Below, piece after piece: positions 1-7,747 of a stretch of DNA of 34,599 nt; positions within the stretch are counted from its first letter, which is position 1, and the number at the start of each line of letters is the position of its first letter. The notes beneath the pieces are model-generated. The model did no database searches and was not told the origin of the DNA. It saw nothing but the letters and a program-made list of their open reading frames with translations. Source of the stretch: Sphaeroforma sirkka (lineage: Eukaryota; Opisthokonta; Ichthyosporea; Ichthyophonida); assembly GCA_001586965.3 (NCBI GenBank), contig LUCW03000346.1, forward strand, positions 30,001-64,599, read 5' to 3'. The position numbers and the translations under genes were made by a program.

Positions 1-500
1 CTGTAAATGGATTAATATACGGACCATTACACTCAAAGAAGTTAAGCACTGTAGGACACTCCATGCGGAGCAAGTGCCTTCTTAGAGCCAATCAGATCAA
101 AACACAATAAAATAAAACAAATTTACAAAGTTTTCAGATTTATTGTGGGTATAACAATTTAAAGTTTGTACTAGTGACCTATGTTGCTGCATATGCCGAC
201 GATAAAAAACAAATGTATCAACCATGGTTATACCCAACAAGCAATACGGGTAACCCCTGAGCTTGAGTGTCATGAAATATGATGGACAGCCATATACATA
301 TGAAAGAGCCAAACGATCGTTCCATATAAATAGGAGAGCAACGGCTTACGACATTGCCCTCAACCAAAGATACTTTCCGAACATTGAAACTGATACAATC
401 TGTACATGGATTACTATACGGACCATTTCACTCAAAGAAGTTAAGCACTGTGATACACTCCATGCGGAGCAAGCGCCTTCTACGAGCCAACCCGACACGA
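1..500 (-). repeat. R410 repeat, one partial and one nearly full copy (reverse)
   Basis: Positions 1-99 are the end of one R410 unit and about 100-497 a second, both reversed relative to the array at 7748-9605. Shared islands include AAGTTAAGCACTGT, the CTCC/GGAG hairpin, and a block around ACCCAACAAGCAATACGGGT. The copies differ clearly from the right-hand array, so they are not recent duplicates of it. Short open frames here are by-products of the repeat and show no protein signature. Confidence 0.85.
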
Positions 501-825
501 ACACAGGGACAAAAAGAAACTCGAGACTCGTGTATGATCAATCTTTATTGAAAATTCTACATATGATTTAAGATGCATACAAACAAAAAGACAAACAAAT
601 AAAGGAAAACAACGAACTTACACATGACCCCAATGACAACAGAGATCCCAAGCAGCACAAAAGCATAACACAATCACCCCAGGAACAGTCTCTCAGGAGA
701 AGCTCCGCTTCAAGCGCCCACTCGTGTCACACACTGCCGTCCTGAATGTAATAAACATCAATGTGCAGAATGATTAGCATCGCTATATACATTACAAACG
801 GCCGACAGAGAGCACCTCAAACAAA

Positions 826-904
826 GGCGTCAGAGCTAAAATTCACAGCACGGGAATGCACTCAGTAGCAGAACTGGATAGCTGAAGGTCTCATCACACG
901 CACT
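826..904 (-). ncRNA. Box C/D snoRNA, family A copy 1 (U51/U32/snR39-like guide)
   Basis: On the minus strand it reads GCG stem, C box GTGATGA (891-897), guide, D' box CTGA, second guide, D box CTGA (830-833), CGC stem. The stretch before D' contains CCAGTTCTGCT, complementary to the conserved large-subunit rRNA segment AGCAGAACTGG. By the box-plus-five rule the methylated base would be the A equivalent to yeast 25S A807, the site served by snR39/snR59 and, in animals, U32/U51 (from memory). It lies in proposed intron 4 of the host gene. The target of the D-box guide is not identified. Confidence 0.75.
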
Positions 905-949
905 CTTTACACTGATTCATTGATATGGACTCGATTGAATTATACACAC

Positions 950-1015
950 CCATTGCCTGCCTCATCGGCCCCATCTGAGCTTCTCGGGTGCAAACCCAAT
1001 GCACCAGAAAAGAAC
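950..1015 (-). other. Proposed exon 4 of the snoRNA host gene
   Basis: Acceptor GTTTGGTGCAG lies just above 1015 and donor GG|GTGTGTATA at 950/949. The exon is 66 nt and sits between H/ACA copy 1 and C/D copy 1. It is more GC-rich than the flanking introns. One frame is open through it, but no protein family is recognised. Confidence 0.4.
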
Positions 1016-1104
1016 CTGCACCAAACGAACGATACAAAAGTAAGAAACGCGACAGTTTGACGGGAGAAGGCAATCAGTGGGGCGTCAATACAAATGATAC
1101 AAAT

Positions 1105-1250
1105 AATTGTGGGGTGAAATTTACACGTCTCTTGGTGTAGTCGTAACGCGAAACGTCCGATTGTCCACCCTTATCCTATACCTTCACTGTTGATAAAACG
1201 GTTCTGTTGCTAGAAACAAGGCAGCAGACGCCGTCCCTGAGAAGGACATA
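1105..1250 (-). ncRNA. Box H/ACA snoRNA, family B copy 1
   Basis: Minus strand. Hairpin 1 has basal stem CCTTC/GAAGG and upper stem ACGG/CCGT, then TCTG/CAGA. An H box fitting ANANNA (ATAGGA) follows. Hairpin 2 has basal stem GGGTG/CACCC. The ACA box (complement of TGT at 1108-1110) sits three bases from the proposed 3' end. The open loop between the two stems of hairpin 1, with TCAGGG on its 5' side, is the likely pseudouridylation pocket. It occupies proposed intron 3 of the host gene. The rRNA target was not found by eye. Confidence 0.72.
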
Positions 1251-1303
1251 CAGAGCTCAAAATTCTCGTAAGAAGCGAACCTCTCGAGAACGATTGGTCA
1301 TAC

Positions 1304-1400
1304 CTGATAACACTGTAGATTAAAGTTGTTCAACCGCCTATGACACTTGAGATGAATGATCCCAAGTCCTCGCGAACGCCTGTTTAGGAAGAGAATTGTC
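1304..1400 (-). other. Proposed exon 3 of the snoRNA host gene
   Basis: Donor CAG|GTATGA at 1304/1303. Two acceptors are possible: TTATGTGTAG (exon from 1400) or CTAAACAG (exon from 1379). It lies between C/D copy 2 and H/ACA copy 1. No protein signature is seen. Confidence 0.4.
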
Positions 1401-1453
1401 CTACACATAAGTAAACACAGCATCAATCGAAAACGCACCCCAACGCACATGTC

Positions 1454-1540
1454 GGCAAGAGCATCAGAGCTAAAATTCACAGCAGGGGAATGCACTCAGT
1501 AGCAGAACTGGATAGCTAAATGTTTCATCACGTGCTTGCC
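1454..1540 (-). ncRNA. Box C/D snoRNA, family A copy 2
   Basis: The best formed of the three copies. The minus strand gives an extended terminal stem (GGCAA/TTGCC plus GCA/TGC), C box GTGATGA (1525-1531), D' box CTGA next to the same AGCAGAACTGG-complementary guide, and D box CTGA (1464-1467). The boxes and both guides match copy 1, while the terminal stem differs in sequence yet stays paired. It lies in proposed intron 2 of the host gene. Confidence 0.8.
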
Positions 1541-1593
1541 ATAGGTAGCTAATGAATGGGACAACACAAACACCGACCGATCCCTACACATAC

Positions 1594-1652
1594 CTGGACT
1601 AGGCTCTAAGCTTTTGTCGCCAGATGAATTGATCTTGATCGACAGTCGCAGC
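1594..1652 (-). other. Proposed exon 2 of the snoRNA host gene
   Basis: The acceptor follows a long pyrimidine tract ending TTCCTGCTAG, and the donor is CCAG|GTATGTG, both close to consensus. The exon is 59 nt, between H/ACA copy 2 and C/D copy 2. One frame is open throughout but matches no family I know. Confidence 0.45.
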
Positions 1653-1833
1653 CTAGCAGGAAGCAAAAGATGTTGCGATAAGTTGGTGTGGTGTGCGATA
1701 TGCAAACGACTGCTCCATATGGAGGACGTAATCAGCTCTTAACCACAAACACTAAACCAATTGCAACATCCGAAATAATTTGCGTACCAATAGAACGAAA
1801 GAACAACACAGTAAAACTAGCTAACTACATGGA

Positions 1834-1978
1834 AAATGTAAGGCAAGACGTACACGTCTCGCGGTTTAGTCGTAACGCGACACGTCCGATTGTCTGCCAT
1901 TTCATTATACCTACCCTGTTGATAAAACGGTTCCGGAGCTAGATTTAGGCCACGAACGCCGTCCCTGAGAAGGATACC
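1834..1978 (-). ncRNA. Box H/ACA snoRNA, family B copy 2
   Basis: Same layout as copy 1. Hairpin 1 keeps the CCTTC-side basal stem, ACGG/CCGT and a short TTC/GAA stem; hairpin 2 has basal stem GGCA/TGCC in place of GGGTG/CACCC. The ACA is at 1837-1839 (complement). It keeps the GTGTCGCG half of the CGCG apical hairpin of hairpin 2. The H box is imperfect (ATAATG). It lies in proposed intron 1 of the host gene. Confidence 0.72.
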
Positions 1979-2204
1979 TTGACGCGAATCATATGACTAC
2001 ACTCTAATGACTCCACTCAAAATCATACATATATATACAGGCTGTTACGTGTACTATGCCCCAGGGTAAACACACCTACCTCCGAATCAGCGATAGTCGG
2101 CACCGTTGACTCTCTCCCAAAGCTCGAGCCGGAGTGTTCAAGAAGATTAACTTTACAATATACTCCAGATCTATTAATAGAACTCCGTATCTTTCGCATG
2201 AGAT

Positions 2205-2500
2205 ATATCAACCATGGTTATACCCAACAAGCAATACGGGTATCCCCTTAGCTTGAGTGTCATGAAATATGATTGACCATCACGTGCACACGCCAGCAGT
2301 TCAGCAACGCATTCATGACTAACATGGGAGAGCTACGTCTTTGACAACACAGCCCTCAACCCCATCAGCCCTTCGTGCGAGCATAACAATCAACATGGTA
2401 TGCACGCGAGTTACTTTACGGGTATTTGCAATGGGAGAAGTTAAGCACTGTGGTACACTCCGTGCGGAGCAAGCGCCTTCTCCCAGCTCACCCGATACAT
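2205..2500 (-). repeat. R410 repeat, strongly diverged single copy (reverse)
   Basis: Only islands of R410 survive: the ACCCAACAAGCAATACGGGT block near 2221-2240, GGGAGAGC, CCCTCAACC, and the GAAGTTAAGCACTGT hairpin near 2435-2485. The hairpin's outer stem has become GGGAGAAG/CTTCTCCC, so pairing is extended although the sequence changed. It starts about 290 bp downstream of the uL18 stop codon in uL18's direction of transcription. Confidence 0.75.
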
Positions 2501-2790
2501 GACGCTCTAGTCATTGACATACATAACAACACTAGGGTTTAGAGTTACGGTATATATACACAACGAAAATACATACAGAATCGTAGACGGAATATTGCAA
2601 CAAACCCTCACGAACTCACAACAGACTGTACACATATACAGCCGTGAGTCCGGAGACGAAAGAAAATCAATACACCCACAGCAGCAAGCCATGGGCGGGT
2701 GGACTGTGTAGAAGCCGCACCTCAGTAGGTTTGTGTTTCTGTTGACAAAAATGCACAACCAATTTACTAATCCTACAGCTACAAGGGACT

Positions 2791-3865
2791 CTACTCCTCT
2801 TGCGCCGCCAGGAAGGTCTGCTGGATTTGTTGCACACGGTTCTTGCGCTGGGCGTACGTGAGTTTCTTGCGGTGGTTCTTGTGCTTCTGGCCCTCGAATG
2901 GCTTGGCCTTCTCCTTGGGGGAGGGATCGGCACGAATAGCCTCATGACACTCCTTGTACATATCCTCGAGATCATCGAATGAGATATCCTCAGCGATGTA
3001 ACGAGCAAACTGTACCTTGTACTTGTCCTCATCCTCTTCCTCAAGCTCTTCCATAAAGTCGGCCACGTGACCGCCGTATACGTAACGCTTTAGGAACTCA
3101 ACGTACTCCTCGGGCGAGTCCTTGGACCAGGCGGGGAAACGCTTTTCGTTGTGGGGGATATCTAGACCTCCATCTACGGCACCCTTCATGGCACCGAAGA
3201 TCTTGGCACCAGTGGAGGTACGGGCTAGACCCACATCAAGGAAGCAACGGAAGGGACGGGGACCTTCAACATTCTCCTCAACGTGGTATAGCTCGTCATC
3301 CTCAGTTAGTCCTCCCTGAGTGTGGTATGGGGTGTGTGACCGAAGGTAAGTATATTATAGTACGTTTTAGGGTTTAAGTTTCTCAGGGTATTATATATAT
3401 ATACATACATACACATATATATATACATTTGACCATTCTTAAAATACAACAATTGCTACAGTTCTAACATGCGTCAGAGCTAAAATTCACAGCAGGGGAA
3501 TGCACTCAGTAGCAGAACTGGATAGCTATAAGTTTCTTCACTCGCAATGGAACCGTAAAAAACAATATATATCGTACAACTCTTTTCACATCTCGTATGA
3601 AATGATCCACACATACATACATACATGTAAATGCATAAACATGTATAAATGCATGTATATATACATATATATATATATATGCATATATGCATGCATGTAC
3701 ATATATATGTATATAAACACATATATATATATGCATGTATACAAAATGAATATATATACATGTATATATATGCATGTATATATATATATATATATATACA
3801 TGTATATAAATTTACATATACATAAACATATATATATATATATGCATGTACATATATATATATAC

Positions 3866-3917
<52 letters not shown>

Positions 3918-5309
3918 TATATACATGTAAAAAAATACATATATATACATATATACATATATACATATATGTATTATATATCGATACCATAATATAGAGC
4001 ACTGCTACAATAAAGCGTACTTGCGATACAATTGGCAAGGAGTGGTAACAAAATTGTACACAAACAACACAATCAAAGTGACATAGTTCTGTAAGGTATG
4101 GTAGACATGCGTTGACATTACCTCCGTACTCGCCACGGGTATACACACACGCAACCACAATCGAATAAAACATGTACAAGCAGTGTGATTCACAATGCGC
4201 AGAGCCTAGAATACTTACGTTGGTGTTACCCTCGTACTTGTCAGCAAGGTTGTACTTGGTCAACAAGCGACGGGCCAATAGAAGACCGGTTGCGTAACAC
4301 GCAGCCCAGTTGGTCAACCCGACCTTAACGCCGTAGCGAGGGAGCTCGTGAGAGTAAGCCGCACAGATGATACGGTCTCCTTCGATAGTGGCATAGGCTA
4401 CCTGGCAGATGACATCCTTGTTCGTGAAACGGACGCACAGACGGTACTTGGGGGTGTTGTACTTGTTCTTGTCTTGACGAACTAGCTTACGGCGGGCGTA
4501 GTAATCAGTCTTACCCTCTGTGTGGCGATGCAAAGACAGACAAACATAAAAATATGAATAGGAGTGGTTGGGTATGCGAGTAGTTTCAGTTGACAATAGT
4601 TGCAGCATATGCATGCACGAGTTTGATGTGGGACAAAACTTACACGTCCCGCGGTTTAGTCGTAACGCGACACGTCCGATTGTCTGTCCCTTTATTATAC
4701 CTACCCTGTTGATAAAACGGTCTTGTCGCTAGGTTCCCACAACAATAATGTTGCCGGAAAGGGCAACAAGCGCCGTCCCTGAGAAGGATATATCTACTAC
4801 AATTTTTCTCAATACACAATGCAGAGAAACGAATGGCTCGTATGTACACAATCAACACGTAAATTGAAATACACATACCGCGACGACGACGATATTTGAC
4901 TTGATAGCGCTTGAAATAAGCCTTATTCTTGACAACCTTGACGAAAGCCTGCGAGTTTCAAATGCACAAGATTTGCGTGATTGAGCGGTGTGATCTCTCG
5001 AGCGAGATAAATAGTAAGCTCGCCATTCGGAACCAGTTTAAGTGGTATGCATGCAAGCTTAATCTGCACTGCATTAGTGTCCAATACTATATTCCTTTAC
5101 TTTGTAGCGTATCCCATCCTTTCAAGTAAGTATATGGTCAGGGTCTGTATAGTGTTGCACTGCGGTGCGATGCTCTTGCGACATTTCAAATTGCGTGCGT
5201 CTTGTGGTTTTTAGCGGACTTGTGTACAGGCTTGTACGAGCGTGAGTGGGAACAAGATGCACAGCTAAGGATTGCATGGATGAGACTTCGTATATATGGG
5301 ACGTACCAT
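2791..5309 (-). CDS. RPL5: 60S ribosomal protein uL18 (RPL5), four exons
   Basis: Large-subunit protein that binds 5S rRNA with uL5 and joins the central protuberance. CDS is the complement of 5309-5307, 4948-4879, 4517-4219 and 3315-2791, giving 298 residues, the usual eukaryotic length. Exon 1 codes only the ATG, followed by donor GTACGT; exon 2 starts [18 protein letters not shown]; exon 3 carries [12 protein letters not shown] and [20 protein letters not shown]; exon 4 carries [20 protein letters not shown] and ends in a basic tail ([16 protein letters not shown]). All introns are GT-AG and reading phase is kept across all joins (phases 0, 1, 0). Intron 2 contains an H/ACA snoRNA, intron 3 a C/D snoRNA and a long AT microsatellite, all on the coding strand. 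The gene is divergent from eL14 across about 570 bp. The start was chosen because ATG|GTACGT recurs in eL14 and no other upstream ATG donor fits. Confidence 0.95.
3395..3430. repeat. Short TA/TACA microsatellite in uL18 intron 3
   Basis: Runs of TATATA and ACATACATAC, a smaller outlier of the main microsatellite that starts near 3600. Confidence 0.7.
3468..3548 (-). ncRNA. Box C/D snoRNA, family A copy 3, inside uL18 intron 3
   Basis: Same guide region and D' and D boxes (D at 3474-3477) as copies 1 and 2, on the coding strand of uL18. The C box is non-canonical (GTGAAGA, complement of 3535-3541). The terminal stem GCG/CGC plus CAT/ATG is intact and again differs in sequence from the other copies. 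It is either a functional variant or a recently weakened copy. Ribosomal-protein introns are a common home for snoRNAs. Confidence 0.7.
3595..3985. repeat. Long AT-rich microsatellite (TATACA/TATG type) in uL18 intron 3
   Basis: About 390 bp built from TA runs mixed with CATGTA, ACATAC and TGCATG units. It is open on both strands by composition alone, giving tyrosine- and isoleucine-rich shadow frames. It accounts for much of the 903-bp intron. Confidence 0.95.
4624..4792 (-). ncRNA. Box H/ACA snoRNA, family B copy 3, inside uL18 intron 2
   Basis: On the coding strand of uL18. Hairpin 1 has a CCTTC/GTAGG base, ACGG/CCGT, CTTGT/ACAAG and an extra GTTGCC/GGCAAC side hairpin absent from copies 1 and 2. 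The H box ATAATA fits ANANNA. Hairpin 2 has a perfect basal stem GGGACA/TGTCCC and a CGCG apical stem. The ACA (complement of 4627-4629) is followed by three bases. It fills nearly half of the 361-bp intron. Confidence 0.78.
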
Positions 5310-5879
5310 GGTTAAACAATTCTAATCCGAAACGGTAGCTTCGGCTGTAGGGTTGAACTGAAAGGACATGGATGTGCGCGTGTGTCGCTGTTTTTGTTCC
5401 AAAGCCATTGGCAAAGTCGGTATATGCCATGCGCACATTACTGAAATATCACTGTGAGGTTCGGTACCTACGGTTCGGTGTCTCTCTGCCACTGTGTGAC
5501 TGTGGTCACTATTAAATAGTCTAAAATAATTTAACTCTATGAAAACCATTGGAAATAATACAATACAATACAATATAGTAGTTTGCGACAATTTGAAATC
5601 AAATCCCACACGTGTTGAGATATAAAGTAACAATACCATGACCCTACACTTAAGTCTCCAACTGAATGTTTGTTTCTCATTGCTATAATTTACAACAATA
5701 TTTTATATACATACTTAGATTTGTCGTGAATTCGTGCTTCCAACCAAATTATTTCAAAAAATCATAAACGAAAAATATTTGGCCTTTTTGACCCATGTGC
5801 ACTCGATCTGAGTAAGGAAACATAAACGGCACACAGGGCATTCCAAGTCTTTCTTTTTTAGCAATCCAGAACTTTCAGC
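5310..5879. promoter_or_regulatory. Divergent promoter region shared by uL18 and eL14
   Basis: The only DNA between the two start codons, which face away from each other. No ORF is supported. The eL14 side has a pyrimidine run (TCTTTCTTTTTT) about 20 bp before the ATG, which may be the start-site or TOP-like region. The uL18 side has an upstream ATG (TCCATGTCC, minus strand) that opens a short frame before the true start if the transcript reaches it. I cannot fix TATA boxes or start sites. Confidence 0.6.
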
Positions 5880-7540
5880 ATGGTACGTATCCGTATCTGT
5901 GTATGTATGACTGTGGATATGCTAAGAAAGAGTGCATGCATATAGGGGTAGATTCGCCTTGATAGTAAGCGACACATAGGGAAAGTTGGCTCTCGCCCAG
6001 ACAGACACTATCTACGCAGCAACAATGAACGGAACGGAGACAACATCGCTCCAACACAGCCTATAAACTCGCGTAAAGAGCTCTATATAGCATTCTCGAG
6101 TGCACACAGGCAGTTGCGTGAAGAGCTCTATATAGCATTGTCAAGTGCACACAGGCAGTTGTTGAAGAGTAATACACAGACAGTGTAGTACAAGAAGATA
6201 ATATAGTCACCAATGGACATACTGCATACACTTGCAATGACAGCTAAGGCGGGTCAAAGTTAATATACTTGGGTGTTTTAGAAATATACATCTAAACCCT
6301 AAAACCACATGTGACAAGCTAAACATCATAATATCTCAGCTACATCAGCCATAATAGTATACAATAAGGACATACCAAGCCACTATCACTGCTGGCATTC
6401 AAAAACGCGATTAATACGGAGCATATCCTAATTTGCCATTCCACGCTCCACACATGTAGGGTTACTCACGATTTGTTGAGATCGGCCGTGTGTGCCTTGT
6501 CAATTACGGACCTCTAAACAACTCCCTTGTGGTTGTTGTCGATGTCGTCGATGGTCGTCGTGTAAGTACTGCGTGTTCTGTCTTTATTTTTAAACTGCTT
6601 TGTATTCTATCGTTTTTGACGTCGACGTCGCAGAACAGAGTACACACCCCGCACTGGTATCATTCGAAAACTCACAATTATCGCTGTATTTCTTTCCCCA
6701 AGTATATGTACTTTGTTTAGTGTTACTGCTGCACTGCAAGCAACTGATGAATAGAATTCGATGAGGGTGGGCTTTTGAATACCCTTTGATCGCACTTTTC
6801 TGGGTTTCTGATGCTTATTTGATAGTTGGCATGTATATAGGACAATTATTTTTCAAGGTCTTGTTTCTTCGTATGTACTCATTCTACGACCCAATTGTAT
6901 GGTGTATACTCTTATCGAGTTATATTCCTGGTTTCTAATTCTTCGTATGTACATGTACTGCGATCTAATTGTATGGTATAGGCCCTTGTCGATGGACCCG
7001 GAGTGAAGCGTCAGATGGTTTCCTTCAAGCGTCTTTCTCTAACCAACCTTAAGGTTGAGGGTTTCGTTCACTCTGCCACCGCCAAGGTATGTATTTTCAG
7101 AATGAGCGCTTTGTTTTATTAGGGAATCAATCTCGCAAATGATTATTAGAATTTGATGAGGGTGGGCTTTGCACCCTTTCTCGGTTTCTTATACATAGCA
7201 ATTTAATTAGCTAGCTACACGCAGCGTATTGGATTCTATATTGACACATCTTGTAGTTGTTTAAATTAGATTCGATTGAACACCATACCTATATAAACAA
7301 CAAGTACACCCTAGTGACACCCAAATCATCACAAATATCCCCGAATAGATTGTCAAGAAGCAGTGGGAGGCGTGCGAAATTGAGAAGAAGTGGACAGAGA
7401 GCACTTGGGCCAAGAAGCTAGCTCAGCGTGAAGCCCGTGCCAACACCACTGACTTCCAGCGATTCCAGGTTATGATCAACCGCAAGAAGCGATCGCAGAT
7501 CATCAACAAGGAGCTCGCCAAGATGAAGAAGAGTGCTTAA
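5880..7540 (+). CDS. RPL14: 60S ribosomal protein eL14, four exons
   Basis: Large-subunit structural protein of eukaryotic and archaeal ribosomes. CDS is 5880-5882, 6460-6561, 6982-7086 and 7349-7540, giving 133 residues, normal for eL14. Exon 1 codes only ATG before donor GTACGT, exon 2 gives [16 protein letters not shown] (KOW-type start), exon 3 [18 protein letters not shown], and exon 4 [20 protein letters not shown] with a basic C-terminus. The RALVDGP and TDF.RF.VM blocks are diagnostic of the family. All introns are GT-AG and fall between codons (phase 0). Intron 2 holds a C/D snoRNA candidate and intron 3 a degenerate relative. An ATTAAA lies about 15 bp past the stop. The gene pairs with uL18 across a divergent promoter. 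Confidence 0.95.
6071..6160 (+). repeat. 2 x 45-bp tandem duplication in eL14 intron 1
   Basis: Units 6071-6115 and 6116-6160 differ at only a few positions. Each contains AGAGCTCTATATAG and AGTGCACACAGGCAGTT. Confidence 0.9.
6738..6816 (+). ncRNA. Box C/D snoRNA candidate in eL14 intron 2
   Basis: Terminal stem AAGCA (6738-6742) / TGCTT (6812-6816) closes a C box (A)CTGATGA ending at 6750 and a D box CTGA at 6808-6811. Length is about 79 nt, on the coding strand, mid-intron. An internal motif GATGAGGGTGGGCTTT recurs in intron 3. The base before TGATGA is C rather than a purine, which weakens the C box. No rRNA target was recognised. Confidence 0.6.
6865..6980 (+). repeat. Imperfect 44-bp direct repeat at the 3' end of eL14 intron 2
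   Basis: 6865-6908 and 6939-6980 share TTCTTCGTATGTAC and the AATTGTATGG end. The second copy runs into the intron's AG acceptor, so the acceptor context was itself duplicated. Confidence 0.75.
7133..7200 (+). ncRNA. Degenerate C/D snoRNA relative in eL14 intron 3
   Basis: It aligns to the intron 2 snoRNA through TAGAATT.GATGAGGGTGGGCTTT and ..CCCTTT...GGTTTCT, but the C box is ATGATTA, the D box position reads CTTA, and an internal segment is shorter. No good terminal stem is visible. Probably a decayed paralogue. Confidence 0.4.
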
Positions 7541-7747
7541 GTATTGTTGCTTACATTAAATAAGTGATTATAATCTTTACGGCGGAGGTACAACTACAAA
7601 TGTGTGTATTTGAGACCAAATTTTATGTGCTTTGTCCCTAGTGGGTATTCTGTGTACTCCCTCACAAGATTTATGTTGCGTAGTAGGGAGTCAGTACTGT
7701 ATTATTATTCTTCACTTATTTTAATCGTGTATTAAATGTAAAGCTCG

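Larger units (their letters stand above)
560..2190 (-). ncRNA. Candidate snoRNA host gene, minus strand, one snoRNA per intron
   Basis: Read on the minus strand, good splice sites frame four introns, each containing one snoRNA. Proposed exons are: exon 1 ending at 2080 (donor G|GTAGGTG); exon 2 1652-1594 (acceptor after a pyrimidine tract ending CTGCTAG, donor CAG|GTATGTG); exon 3 1400-1304, with 1379 as an alternative start (donor CAG|GTATGA); exon 4 1015-950 (acceptor GGTGCAG, donor GG|GTGTGT); exon 5 from 741 downward (acceptor TTACATTCAG). Intron 1 holds H/ACA copy 2, intron 2 C/D copy 2, intron 3 H/ACA copy 1, intron 4 C/D copy 1. I found no convincing reading frame across the exons, so I infer an SNHG-like non-coding or short-ORF host. 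Exon 1 start, promoter and polyA site are not fixed. A polycistronic snoRNA transcript without splicing is the alternative. Confidence 0.55.

Noticed and set aside
1-500. Possible 5S rRNA relationship of R410 (GAAGTTAAGC motif)
   Set aside because: Only about ten bases match the 5S A-box region; the C box and overall fold are absent.
3480-4005. Tyr/Ile-rich open frames of about 90-165 residues on both strands
   Set aside because: They come from the AT microsatellite inside uL18 intron 3 and carry no protein signature.
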